Below, piece by piece: positions 47,029 to 58,530 of a DNA stretch of 64,000 bases. Where the stretch lies: assembly GCA_038503035.1 (NCBI GenBank), contig JAVSML010000029.1:1635799-1699798 (forward strand), read 5' to 3'. The notes below the pieces were generated by a model. That model made no database searches, was not told where the DNA came from, and saw nothing but the letters and a program-made list of their open reading frames with translations. The stretch's first letter is position 1; every line of letters starts with the position of its first letter. The translations under genes and the position numbers were made by a program. Source of the DNA: Crocodylus rhombifer. Taxonomy: Eukaryota > Chordata > Crocodylia > Crocodylidae.

Positions 47029-47920
47029 GATCATGATTCAACCCCTTATTGGCCATCTCTGCCACAGTATGTCATTGTATATTATACAATTTGAACACAG
47101 AGCGCTGTAAGGAACACAACCACAACCATATATGGATGCCCAGACTTAGGCACCTAAAGCCTAATTTTTATTCATGCTGTTCTTTCACAACTTAGTTAAT
47201 ATACATCAATTAATATTGCTAGTGACTGCAGTTCTGAAGATTTGCAGTGTTTTAAAAACATGGACTACAGTTTTTACAGACATCACTTCTTGTGTGCATA
47301 AATTCCATTTGTGTGAAGCTATTTTTGCCTTGCATGGTAGACAAAGTTATTATTGTAAAGAGCTGAATTATTCCCGCCATTATGTATATGTAGTCAACTG
47401 GAGACAAAAGAACATTACTGACATTGAAACAAGCTTATGTTCAGTGACCTGGAAATCAAGGCTTGTGGGTTCTATCTAGCTAGGCTTTGCTACTAACTAT
47501 GTGACCAGGGTCAGATCATAAGAGTATGTTCATAACTGAGGAGCATTCTGGTATTTATTTATATTTCATTGAGTAGATCCTCATCCCACCACTGTGTTTA
47601 ACATTCTGTAATATCCCATATATAAGGGTTGGATTTATCTGTATTTTTAGCCAGAGGTAGTTTGCAGATGTGGCTGTCTTTATTTTGTTTGTTTGTAGAG
47701 AAAAACACATTGTGCTAAAAATAATACTGGTAATAAAACTGAGGCATAACTAGATACCTGGGAATGTTGAATATGTGGTTCTTCAGGTTTGGGTAGCAGT
47801 TGAGTATTGGCATTTTCCATCATTTGTTTTTAGTTTGCAATAAATTAAAACCTTGAATTACAGATTTCCAGTCAAGATGACTTATTTTGAAACTCAAGCA
47901 TAATCTCAAAAAACCATAAA
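47029..47920. other. Mostly unassigned stretch with one MIR scrap
   Basis: The one item I recognise is at about 47450-47545 on the plus strand. There AAGGCTTGTGGGTTCTATC, CTTTGCTACTAACTATGTG and ACCAGGGTCAGATCA follow the MIR SINE head (GACTCCTGGGTTC..., CTCTGCCACTAACTAGCTGTGTGACC). Nothing else is recognised. Confidence 0.55.
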
Positions 47921-48850
47921 ATCATAGAATCATAGAAAATTGGTTGGAAGGGACCTCAGGAGGTCATCTAGGCCATCTGTTTCCATGCTTTACCCCCTGC
48001 TCAAGGTAAGACCATCTCGCATTATATCATGCCAACCAAGGCTTTGTCTAGCCAGATCTTAAGAACCAAGGATGGAGATTCCACAGCCTCTCTGGGTAAC
48101 TTGTTCCAGTGCTTTACTTCCCTGATCTTGAGAGTTTTTTCCTAGTATCAAACCTAAATATCCCTTGCTGCTGCTTGAGACCTTGCTTCTTGTTCTGTCA
48201 TCTGCCATCACAAAGAACAGTCTAGCTTCATCCTCTTTGCCACTACCCTTCACATAGAATCATAGAAGTAGGGTCGGAAGGGACCTTGTAGATCTTCAAG
48301 TCTGACCCCCTGCCTGGGCAGGAGAAAAAACTGGGCTCAAATGATCCCAGCTAGGTAGGCATCAAGCCTCCTCTTAAAGACCCCCAGGGTAGGAGCCAGC
48401 ACCACTTCCCTTGGAAGTTGGTTCCAGATCCTAGCTGCCCAAAATGTGAAGTAGTTCTTATGGATGTCTAATCTAAACCTACTATCCAACAATTTATGGC
48501 CGTTATTCCTTGTTATGCCAGTGGGTTCTAGGGGAAACAAGGTCTATCCCAAACCCTTCTGGTCCCCCCTAGTGAGTTTATAGACAGTCACCAGGTCCCC
48601 AAGGTAGTTGAAGGCTTCTATTAAATCCTCACACAGTCTTCCCTTCTCTAGACTAAAGAAGCCCGGTTCCTTCAGCCTCTCTTCAGAAGTCATGTGCCCC
48701 AGCCCCCTAACCATTTTTGCCATCCTCCACTAGACTCTTTCCAGTTTGTCTACATTCTTTATGTAGTGGGGGGCCAAAACTGTACACAGTACTCCAGATG
48801 TGGTTTCACCAGTGCCAGTCAGAGGTGAATAATCACTTCTCTTCCAGCTG
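47921..48850 (-). mobile_element. CR1 LINE (bird-like subfamily), minus strand, split by another CR1
   Basis: The plus-strand view starts ATCATAGAATCATAGAAAATTGG, then GGAAGGGACCTCAGGAGGTC, the reverse complement of a CR1 3' tail. The body continues to ...CCACTACCCTTCA at 48252, skips an insert, and resumes at 48601 with AGGTAGTTGAAGGCTTCTAT and later TGTACACAGTACTCCAGATGTGG. It is 5'-truncated and contains no open RT segment. It belongs to the same general subfamily type as 20995-21876. Confidence 0.87.
48253..48600 (-). mobile_element. CR1 3' fragment nested inside the CR1 at 47921-48850
   Basis: The insert starts CATAGAATCATAGAAGTAGG and reads, on the minus strand, the CR1 C-terminus ([48 protein letters not shown]) and the 3' UTR. 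Removing it joins CCCTTCA to AGGTAGTTGAAGG, which restores the older CR1. Its subfamily matches the chimeric CR1 at 44125-47028. It is 348 bp and heavily 5'-truncated. Confidence 0.9.
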
Positions 48851-49005
48851 GGGCGGGGGTGGGGGGGGCAGCAGGTTGCAGGAGCCTGGCAGGGCTTCCC
48901 CCTGGGTCCTCTTTGACAGGAACCAGGGACAGATAAATATTAAATTTTCTAATTTTTTAGGGTCCGCATAGGCTGGATAGAATGGCCTGGTGGGCTGCTA
49001 AACCC
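48850..49005. mobile_element. Relic of the 185-bp hAT MITE family
   Basis: The phrases CAGGGACAGATAAATATTAAA, TTCTAATTTTTTAGGGTCCG and GGATAGAATGGCCTGGTGGG match the body of the element at 8569-8753. The left side has GGGGCGGGGGTGGGG in place of the terminus, and the right terminus is missing, cut at the junction with the LINE at 48998. Confidence 0.75.
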
Positions 49006-49550
49006 ATACTGAGATTCTGGGAGAAGTTCTTCAGCAAGTGGAAGGAGATTGTTCAGGAGGGTTCTCGCAAGCATCTTTCTTGTGCTGGACAGCAAGGTGA
49101 TCTCTGTAGTTTCCATAGTCAGACTTGTCTCCTTCCTTGAAGATTGTCACAATCATAGTGTTCCTAAGGTCATCTGGAACTTCCTCATCATTCCAGATTC
49201 TTAAGATGAGGGCATGAAGTTGTGATGTCAGCTTTACTCCCTGTGATTGAAGATTTCAGCAGAGTTTCTATCCACTCCAGAGGCCTTGTTATTCTTCACT
49301 TGCTTGATAGCTTCCCTCAACCCAGCAAGGATTGGAGAGATTCTGAGCTTATCTCTGACTGGGTGTTGCAGGATGGAGTTGAAAACATTGTCATCAACAG
49401 CAATCTCAGTTGAGAAGGTCTTCAATATGCTCTTCCAAGGGGCATCAGTGACTCCCCTTCCCTTCATCAGGTCTCATCAACAGTGGAGCAGGGAGAAGAA
49501 AATACTAGAATCTCAATGGTGGCAAAGGGAAATGAAAGATGCAGCGGAAT
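48998..49550 (-). mobile_element. LINE fragment, RT N-terminal part, minus strand
   Basis: Minus-strand translation gives HPVRDKLRISPILAGLREAI, then KQVKNNKASGVDRNSAEIFNH (49467-49234). In shifted frames VKLTSQLHALILRIWNDEEVP and a FKEGDKSDYGNYR line follow. These are the fingers region of a non-LTR reverse transcriptase that is clearly not CR1. It probably belongs to the same family as the endonuclease at 50019-51230 and the RT at 18530-19960. It stops abruptly at about 48998 against a hAT relic. Confidence 0.75.
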
Positions 49551-50018
49551 GAGATCCCCAGTTGTCTTGACTTCCCTGCCATTGGATCAAAGTCCCATTC
49601 TGTCAAAAGCCATGTGGAAGCTGTTGTGCAGCAGCTTCTCCACAATAAAAGAAGTTATGTATGGACATCTTCCATGAAAACAGCTTTTCCAGCACATTTC
49701 TCAAGCCCTTTGGAGACCAGCTAATGGCAATGGGAGCAGGATTGTGTGGTCTGAAAGCTCCTAGTCATGATCTGGCACATGAAGGTAGCAGTTACAAAAA
49801 GGTTGTCTAGCACTTCAATGAGATAGGAGTGTGATTCAGCAGCTGTAACTGACCAAGCAGCCCTCTTCAGGATGCACTCTGCTCACCCTGAATGAAGAGG
49901 AGACTAGAAAAGGTGCCCTAAAAATATCCTGTTTACCTTCTGCTTGCCTAGATAACCACATCCAGTGGAATCACCTTTACTGCAGTTGAAAATACCAGAG
50001 AAGGTGCTCCATCGTTTT
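49551..50018. other. Junction region between inverted LINE parts
   Basis: The sequence lies between the minus-strand RT and the plus-strand endonuclease. Parts (AGATAACCACATCCAGTGG, GTTGAAAATACC) may be the 5' portion of the LINE on the plus strand, but I could not confirm a frame. Confidence 0.4.
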
Positions 50019-51230
50019 CGGCACCTGGAACATCAGGACCCTTATGAACAACCCTAATAGTGAATGCCCAGAATGCTGCACTGCAACCATACCCTGTGAA
50101 CTCCTTTACTTGGAAGGGTAAACAGGAAGGAGTTGGTTTTGCCATTAAGAATGAACTCATAAACCAACTCAGTGAGTTCCCTATTATAATTAATGAGAGC
50201 CTCATAGTTCTATATATTAAACTGGTGGGGAGCCAATATGCCACTGTCATCAGTGCATATACCCTAACTCTTGATGCCACCAATGAAACCAAGGAGGAAT
50301 TCTATGCCAATCCTGACCAAGTCCTTTCTGACATTCTAGAGGGAGACAGACTTATTCTTCTTGGTGATTCAGTGCCAGTCAGGGGGGACTCTAACCTCTG
50401 GAATGGAACCGTCAGCAAAGAAGTAGGAAAGGTCAACTCCAGTGCTATTCTCCTTTTGACCAGATGCGTAGGACATGGACTTGCTATCACCAACAGTGTT
50501 CCACCAGAAAAATAGGCACAAGACATCATGGCAACACCCACAATCTAAACATTGGCACTTGATTGACTGTGTCATTGTCTATTCCCATGATTGCAAAGGT
50601 GTCTGCATCATCTGAGCTATGGTAGGAGCTGATGATTGCTGGACTGATCACTCATTTATGTCACTTAAACTGGGTCCCAAATTTTGGCTGCAGCAGAAGC
50701 AATGCTGATGGAAGATCAATGCTAAGTTAGACTTCTTCCACCAGTGCCTCAATGAAATGGTGAATTACAATCAATAACAATTGGAGAATGTCAGCTGTGT
50801 GTGGGGTTCCCTCAAGGCCACGGTCATCAGCGCCTGTGAGGAGACACTTGGTTTTTATACCAGGAAACATCAAGACTAGTTTGATGAGAATGACTGGGAG
50901 ATCTAAGAATTGATAGATTGCAAATGCAAGGCCATTTGTACCTGGCAAAATTGTACCAAGTCTAAGCAAAAAAACCTGCATCTCCAACAAGACAAGGCAG
51001 AGGTCCAAAGAGGGACCCATGATATGAAGAACAAATGGTAGGAAGACAAGGCTAAGGAAATTCAACATCTTGCTGACATCCATGATATGCGTGGCTTCTT
51101 CAGTACCACTAAAGCTGTCTATCGGCTGAGCACTCAGGGACCAACCCCCTTGAGACATAAGGATGGGGGAGACCTGATCAAGAATCTATTTATCTACTCC
51201 CTCACTGGAACAAACTGCAAAGTATAAAAA
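50019..51230 (+). mobile_element. LINE fragment, endonuclease plus linker, plus strand
   Basis: The frame opens GTWNIRTLMNNPNSECPE at 50019, the N-terminal strand of an APE-type endonuclease. A frame at 50060-50515 then gives FTWKGKQEGVGFAIKNELINQ, YATVISAYTLTLDATNETKEEF, and LILLGDSVPVRGDSNLWNGT where LLGDFNARVG is expected. WTDHSF near 50647 marks the C-terminal His box. The linker follows in broken frames: a GFYTRKHQD-like segment near 50851 and TRDMKNKWWEDKAKEIQ near 51019, then HDMRGFFSTTKAVY. The catalytic GDFN is altered to GDSV. The orientation is opposite to the RT fragment at 48998-49550. Confidence 0.78.
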
Positions 51231-53770
51231 GGATCAAATTGAAGTTCTGGTAGAGGTAGAATAAAAATATATCCATGACTGACATTTTTGAGCCTCTTAC
51301 CCAGTATATGAAACAGATGCCATCTCTGTTTTAAATTATGTTTAATGCAGTGTTTATGCATTATTTTTCAGTGATTTCTATAGCACCTTCTCTATGATTG
51401 CTAAGAGCTTCAATTACAAATGTTGATGTTCAGATGAGAATAAACCAAAGCCTCTTAATTGCAAATAATAAATAATGAACTTGTCTTAAATCATACTCTT
51501 AAATTGTTACACTGGGGTTCTGAGGGAAAGTTTGTTGAAAAAATATGGTTGAAAGGAAGAGAAGGGAAATCAGAATCATGGAAGGAGAATTGGATGCTCT
51601 GCAGAGTTTCTTGTTCAGGAGTACAACCTGATGCATGACTTCCCTACTGCTGGGTACATTTAATAGCAGCCAGATAAGGATCCAACAAGCATTTCTTTTC
51701 TCCACAGCTGTGGCTGGTGCAAAACCAAAGTGAGGAGAATTCTGCAATGCAGGTTGTTGGTGGGATGAATATGAGAAGAATGTAGAACTCAGCTGGATTG
51801 GTTCTAAATCCCAGTTTCAAACATTAACCTTCTCCAAATTTCAAGCCTCTCTCCATAGAAAACTAAAAGCTTCTGAATCCTTATTCAACATCTACTATTT
51901 GGAGGACACCTTATACAGCTTCTGCCTGTTCTTGGGAAGAAGGTGATAGGACCGGTGGGCAATATTGTTTATGTCTGTCCTTTACAATGTAACTTGCTTT
52001 GGAACAGAACATTTTAATTTTGTTTATTGTTCAGAGAAAAAAGTTAGTGAAAAATAATTAATAATAATTGCAAGTATAAGGAAAACTCAGAAGTAGCCTA
52101 AGAGGCTTGCCAAACGGGGTTGTGAGCAAGTGTTGCTTGACTGTCTGCACTTCCAGAATGGAAAATGGTCATAGTAGTAGACCTAAGCGTGTGCAGAGAT
52201 GTGTGCAGGAATGGTGTTTTATGAGCTTAAGGACATGTATACATTGGCACTGCACCACTCTTGAGGCTGCTGCTAAAAAATAAGTTCAGCCAACTTTCTC
52301 CCACATTGCACACTGCAAACTTGGAACGGAGGCAGTGAGAACTCTCAAGGTGCTTTCCAGTCATTTTGAATCATTTAAACACTTAAAAGTTAAAACTGCT
52401 TTAATCTTGTGAATCAGTGTATTCCCAACTGCTTCCTTTAATCCTAAAATCAATTTCACTGAAATCAGAAAGCACACAATTAAGGTGATAGAACTTAGTT
52501 TCTAATATTATACATTTTGACTTAATGAAGGGATTCATGTTTAATTATAACTAACACACAACTGTGCATGCTTTTCCCATATTTATGGATACAAAAATAT
52601 GTCTTCAATGAATGCAGCATAAACAGTAAAGTTTTGCAATAACCTTGTATGATCTGTAGTTGGTATTTCCTTATTTATTCCCTGTCAATGCCTCTCTCTT
52701 AGAATAACAGCTATGGCATGATTTGATTGCATTGGTGTTTTTTTTCTTACTTTGGAGCTCTTATACTATGTATGGTCAACGATTTTGCATTTAAAATAGC
52801 TTAAAATGTGCATCAATCCTTATTGTAGTATTTTACATAATGATTTTTAGAGACTTACACATAAACCATCAGTTGGAGTATTCTGTATGGATAATCTGTA
52901 TGTATTACCACTTATGCATTGGCCACTACAGGCACCAAAATTAAATAATATTATTTAAAATAATAATAATAATATTGTAAAAGAGGATCAATTAAAGTAT
53001 TACTATGACATAACAGTGGAAGCTGATTCAAGATAAACACTAATATTTTTATAGCAGTTGCAAGAGAATTGCAAGTGCAGTATTGCCACTTAAATGTATA
53101 TTTGACATGTTGAGAATACAGGGTTGAGACCACCACTATCAGCGTGATACAACTTCATGAATACAGGAGATCCTTTTCTGTACTGCTCTAAACATCAAGG
53201 CAGTGATATATGCTGAATATGCTTCTGTTATTGTTTCTCTAAAATACAAAAAAATCCAAGCAATAAAACTGAATGTGGGTGGAGTCCCACTGTGTTTTGA
53301 ATAGGAATGGGTCATACCTCATGACTATTTAAAATATTGTTGCATAAAAATAAGTCATGCTACTGTGAAATGATCAAAACGTTATAGCAAAACATACTAA
53401 TATATATGTATGTATAGATGTATGTGTATTTATATGTATATGTATAGTTAGCTTGTATATACATGCACGCACACGTACTATTTGTGTAGCTACAGTGTTT
53501 TAATACATCATATGTCCTTGTATTAAGTATATTTTAGAATAAGACACTGTCCTTGTTTGTGACAGAAAAACAATTTATGTAGTAAGTAACAGGGTAGCAG
53601 CAGCTAGGGAGCCAAGCTGCATCTTGTTCTGCTCTGTGGATTGTGTGCAGGCTTTTGCTTTCACCCAGCCAAATTTTAAGCAGCAACAATTGCTCTAAAC
53701 ATATTTCCTCACATATAATGCACAGGCCAATTTATATCAGCTTCTTTTTTTTAAGTTGCATTTATATTTC
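51231..53770. other. Unassigned AT-rich stretch with simple repeats
   Basis: No gene is recognised. A (TAA/TAATAT)n patch is at 52944-52977, and a TATGTATG-rich tract that ends in CACGCACACG is at 53398-53478. Confidence 0.55.
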
Positions 53771-55410
53771 ATAGATTTCATAGACATTAGGGCTGGAAGG
53801 GACCTCGAAGATTGTCAAGTCCAGCTCCCTGCCCCAGGGGCAGGAAGTCAGCTAGGGATATAAGATCCCAGCAAGGTAAGCATCCAAGCGTTTCTTGAAT
53901 GAGTGCAGAGTAGGTGCCTGCACAACTTCTGGAGGGAGTTTATTCCAGGTCTTGGGGGCTCAAACAGCAAAGAAATTTTTTCTTATGTCCAGCCTAACAT
54001 GATCTTGGAAGAGTTTGATCGTTGATCCTTGTTTTTCCTTGGGGCACTCTGGTGAACAAACGTTCTCCCAGTCCTGATGTATACCCCTTATGTACTTATA
54101 AGCAGCCACCAGCCCCCCCTGAGCCTGCACTTTTCCAAGCTGAAGAGTCCTATGGCTCTCAGACTCTCCTCATAAGTCTCTTGCCCTCTGATCATGCAAG
54201 TGGCTTTCCTCTGGACTCTCTCAAGCTTCTTGACATCCTTCTTGAATTGTGGAGCCCAGAACTGTATGCAGTACTCCAGCTGCGGCCTTACTAAGGCCGA
54301 GTATAGCGGGAGGATGACATCCTGAGATTTACTTGAGAAGCATCTATGGATGCAAGCCAGAGTTTTGTTTGCTTTACCAGCTGCGATGTCCCATTGGTGG
54401 CTCATGTTCATCTTCTGGTCAATCATTACCCCCAAGTCTTTTTCAGCAGCAGTGCTAACAAGCGTAGCACTGCCAAGCCTGTAAGTATGTTGTGGGGTTT
54501 TTTCCCCTGAGGTGGAGTACCTTACATTTATCAGTATTGAATGCCATCATGTTTGTATCTGCCCACTTACTAAGTTTATCCACGTCAGCCTGGATCACTA
54601 GCCTGTCCTCAGGTGTGGATGCTATGCCCAAAAATTTAGTGTCATCGGCAAACTTAGCCAGTGCACTTCTGTCACCAATGTCCACATCATTGATAAAGAT
54701 GTTGAAGAGAATTGGTCCATGGACAGAGCCTTGGGGGACACCACAATGCCATAATGATTCACTACCATCGACCACTAGTCTCTGGGTCCAATCTCGGAGC
54801 CAATTTCCTAGCCGTCAGACTGTGGTGTAGCTGAGGCCACAGTTGGCCAATTTTTCCATGAGAAGGTCATGGGACACCAGATCAAAGGCTTTCTTAAAAT
54901 CCAGGTATATGACATAAATCTCTTTTTCCTTGTCCAGTTGATATGTCCAGTTGATAGAAAGAGATGAGATTAGTCAGGCAAGACCTACCCATGACAAACC
55001 CATGCTGGCTGTCCCTCAGAATGTTGCTCTCAGCCAGGTTATCCAGAAGGGCCTCCTTGATAATTTTCTCCAGAATCTTACCAGGGATTGAAGTCAAGCT
55101 GATTGGCCTGTAATTCCCAGTATCTACTTTCCACCCTTTTTTGAAGATGGGTACCAGACTGGCCTTCTTCCAGTCCTCAGGTACTTCACCTGAGCGCCAT
55201 GAGTTTTCGAATATTTTTGCCAATGGTTGGGCTATGACACCTGCCAGCTCCTTGAGTACTTTAGGGTGTAATCTGTCAGGACCAGCTGACTTGAAGGTGT
55301 CCAGCCTCTCAAAGTGATCCTTTACTAGATCAACACTGATGCTGGGTATAAATACACCCTCACCCTGGCTGTTCCACATCTGGCTAGGCAGGGTGGTCCC
55401 ATTGGACTGA
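53771..55410 (-). mobile_element. CR1 LINE, minus strand, RT to 3' end
   Basis: The 3' end is at 53771 (TTTCATAGATTTCATAGAC on the plus strand). Minus-strand frames give SISVDLVKDHFERLDTFKSAG, HPKVLKELAGVIAQPLAKIF, WKKASLVPIFKKGWK and YRPISLTSIPGKILEKI (55445-54894). [16 protein letters not shown] and an intact FADD box (54652-54641) follow, then MGVMIDQKMNMSHQWDIAAGK and LVRPQLEYCIQFWAPQF (54435-54088). It is the same subfamily as 1640-3672 and slightly better preserved. It carries frameshifts and lacks the endonuclease. Upstream, the sequence switches at about 55410 to the inverted ORF1 segment. Confidence 0.9.
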
Positions 55411-55860
55411 TGAAAGACTGGGGGACTGAGGGAGCAATCTGCCACTCCAACTCCCTAGCCCTGAAGGTCTGCTACTTCCCAGAGGCCTGCATTTGGGACA
55501 TAGCAGAGAGGATCCCAAAGATTATCTGTCCCTCCGACCACTACCCTATGCTCCTTATCCATGTGGGCATGAATGACAGCTCAGCCGGGTCCTGAGAGAC
55601 TACTGAGGACGGAGAGACGGGTCAAGGTAGTCGAGCAAAGACTGCAGTGCTGGTGTCATCATGAAGGCTTTGGCTTCCATGATCACAGTCCACTCTTTGG
55701 TGAGAGAGGCAGTGGTCTGCTGGATAGAGATGGCCTCCACCTCACTCCACTGGAGAAGAGGATCTTCTCAGCCAGACTGGTTGACCTGCTCAACCAGGCT
55801 TTAAACTAAGCCTGCTGGGGGTTGGGGGGATTACCACCACTGGAAGACCACTGGGCAACC
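55411..55860 (+). pseudogene. CR1 ORF1 esterase-like segment, inverted relative to the adjacent ORF2
   Basis: CR1 ORF1 proteins bind RNA and carry an SGNH-hydrolase (esterase-like) domain. Here the plus strand reads WGTEGAICHSNSLALKVC, FPEACIWDIAERIPKII and YPMLLIHVGMNDS (55413-55580). The domain's later part follows: RVKVVEQRLQCWCHHEGFGF and LLDRDGLHLTPLEKRIF, ending LVDLLNQALN at a stop (55573-55809). DGLH carries the catalytic Asp-x-x-His pair of the fold. The Ser-bearing GDS motif at the front is cut off at the junction. The segment abuts the minus-strand CR1 RT and is oriented away from it. Confidence 0.85.
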
Positions 55861-57640
55861 TTTGTAAATCCAAATCAGGAATGGTGGGACTGGGAGCATG
55901 GCACAATATAAATCCACATATATAGAAGAAAATATGTAATATAGTTGATATTTTATTATATGGTAAATACATATATATTTTCTATTGTATTTCTTTTTCT
56001 TTTTTTAATACTTCAGGGTTTTGTTACTGTAAATTTGGTCCTCAGATCACCCATCAACAGGCTACCAGTATGGTCAAAGCAGTTGTTTCTGGATCTCAAC
56101 TGAATGCTTACTTTCTTATGTTTTAAAAAAAGGAAAAGGTCTCTGACCTAATTTCATTATTTGTTATTTGCAGCAGTACAGGGATGTGGCTGGCCACCTG
56201 GGCAAGGTAGAAATGGCGACTTCTGGTTGCTGCCACAAATGTTCAGTTGTTGGCAGTAGCTACTTTTAGCCCCTATCATACCCCTAGTTATGCCAAGATT
56301 ATTTGTCATCCTGTATCATGGTATAATGCCATTGTCTGGTAAAATGGACAAATGTCTACTTCTGTTGTGGCTAATCCAACCCAAGTTTTTCCAACAAATC
56401 TGTAATTCGTAGGAAAATAAGAGGGAAAATAGTCCTTTTTTTTCCTTTTTTTTTTTAAATTTATTTATTTTGGCATATAGCCACAAAACCTTGGTAATCT
56501 CATTAGAATTGAGTAGGTCAGCAGAATTGCACAAGATAAAATCCAAGTGGCTACAGTATGTACTGCTGTTGACTGAATAGCTGTGAAACTTTTCTTTGTC
56601 ATGTCTTGCATGCCATTGGTTAAGGGAGGAGATGGAGGAGGTTTTGCTTCTGTCTTACAGACCAGACAAACTGAGGTTCTGAGCACCTGTGGTGGTAAAA
56701 ATCCCATGTTGCATTTCTTCTGAAATATCTTCTTAACTGTAACTGAAAATCTCACACACAGTCTTTCCTCTTCCTGATCACTGTAGGCCTCTGATGAGAG
56801 CTGCACCAGGCAGTGCATTCAACTGAGGCTTAACTTTAGACATGTTTAGGAACAAATCTTACTTATCCTTTCTTCTTCTTGCAAAACATTATTTATGAGG
56901 GTGACATCAATTAAACTTATCCACCCTTCTCTTTGGCTGGCAGCTCAGGTATAATGCTTTGCTTCTATCTTCTCATTTCTTCTATCACTTCCCCTCTGAA
57001 AAGCAGAAAAGAACTGAGTGAAAATGGTGCAGGTACCTGAGCTGTATGAAGGGCAGAGGATTAATTGTCAACTCAGTTCTTATGTCCATCTTCCTCCCTC
57101 CTGTCCCAGCTGGCAGAAATAACAGTGCTGTTGTGCCTGATGTCATTCTTTTGTCCACTAGGTAGGAAACCAGAACCATTTACTTGCCCAGACGGCCTTT
57201 ACTCATCACTGGCTTCTGGGAACTAGAGTATTAGGATATTTTCCCCAAAATAACGTAACCTTTGATCTTAACTCAGCATCATGTTAGTCATAGTACACTG
57301 ATTTTTATCAAAAGGAGAATTAGTCAGCAGTTAAGAATGAACTGATTCCCAGTACTATTGTCCTAACCTGTCTGCACAGAACAGCAACTAATACAAGTTC
57401 TTGTTACATCCTTGCTGCAAATTGTTGCCTCTGGTCTGATTTAGCAATAGGTCACAGTAGGGTGAATGGTTTAGACCACTCGTGCGTATCTTAACTTCAT
57501 CTTTTGCCTCATCCTTTATTTTTCAGTGCAGTGCATATTGTTACTTGCTGTTATTAGAAGATGACTCCTTCATTTTAGCTATCAAAGTGATAAAATATTC
57601 TTCTGGAGTGCATTTGTTCATTCCATGTTGTGTGTGAGTA
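55861..57640. other. Mostly unassigned stretch
   Basis: No gene seen. A small stretch at 56172-56300 has CAGGGATGTGGCTGGCC at one side and TACCCCTAGTTATGCC at the other, both resembling hAT ends, without a matching duplication. T runs lie at about 56436-56456. Confidence 0.4.
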
Positions 57641-57644
57641 GTTT

Positions 57645-57850
57645 ACATTAGAAGGGACCTCCTGCATCACCGAGTCCAGTCCCCTGCAATTGCAGACAGC
57701 TGAATTGCATAACTCCTTTTCATAAACTGAGCAAGCTCTGTCTTGAAGGTAATTAGGTTTTCCCTTCCAGTACCTCAGCCTTTTGGACAAAGATGCCTCT
57801 GTCTTTTGCCTCTTGTTCTGAGTGCTCTCTATATCTCCTGCTTCATAGCT
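57645..57850 (-). mobile_element. Old CR1/L3-type 3' fragment
   Basis: The plus-strand phrases AGAAGGGACCTCCTGCATCA, GAGTCCAGTCCCCTGC, CTTGAAGGTAATTAGG and CAAAGATGCCTCTGTC follow, in reverse complement, the 3' region of old CR1/L3 elements. No open frame remains. Confidence 0.6.
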
Positions 57851-57854
57851 GACA

Positions 57855-58530
57855 ATGGCTGTGTGTAGACAAAACAAGAGGTGTGCGTGCATAACACTTT
57901 AAAGTGGGCTAGATACTTTTGCACCACTTTAATGATGTCAGTGTTTGCATGCCTCGGCAGTGTATTGTGCATTAATTCCAGCCGCTGTAGGAAATTTGGC
58001 AGTGTAAGGCTCCTTAAATCACTTGGGGTGCAGCAAACTAAAACTCCTTCAAGGAGTTTTAGTTTGCTGCCCCTACAGCTAGAGTGTGAAGCACTGGGCT
58101 CTGCAGTTTTGTGGCTCTGTAGGAAGCCCTGCAGGCAGCCTGGCAGCAACCTGGGAAAGCAGGATGCCCAAGAAAAGCAGCGAGCTTGATCTTCCCCCAC
58201 CTTTGGAGCCTGCTTGCCTGAGCTGTGCAGGGGCCCGGAGCTTCCCTCTGTGGCTGCGGTGCGCCCCAGAACTGCCTGAGATGTGTGCCTGTGGGCAGAT
58301 GCTGCCGGGGGGGGGAGGTGACCACTGCCACGGAGGGAAGCAAAGTCCCCCCCACAGCCCAGGGACTGCTCCTCCTGCTGGCTAGTTGCCCTCCCCTCCC
58401 CTACGGAGAGGCAGGTAAGTTAGCAGAGTGTGTGCATGGCACGGACGTTTAATGAGCCCTAAATTGAAGCAGTGTTTTTTAAAACCCACAGCTTCAGTTT
58501 AGGGCCAGTGTGTCAACATTTTGAATTATT
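57855..58530. mobile_element. MITE-like segment with hairpins
   Basis: The segment opens near GGCTGTGTGTAGACAAAAC, a start reminiscent of the MITE terminus used elsewhere in this window. It includes two strong hairpins (58030-58070 and about 58459-58506) and a GC-rich middle (58190-58430). The second hairpin pairs CCCTAAATTGAAGC with GCTTCAGTTTAGGG. I could not define both ends or a duplication. Open frames within are low complexity. Confidence 0.4.
58030..58070. repeat. 41-bp perfect palindrome
   Basis: GCAGCAAACTAAAACTCCTT (58030-58049), a single C at 58050, then the exact reverse complement at 58051-58070. The flanks extend the match further with one extra T on the left (GGGGT-GCAGC against GCTGCCCC). 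A perfect inverted repeat of this length tends to be unstable, so it is either recent or part of a mobile element end. Confidence 0.95.

Noticed and set aside
56172..56300. Short segment with hAT-like ends
   Set aside because: Ends are too diverged and the flanks do not match as a duplication.
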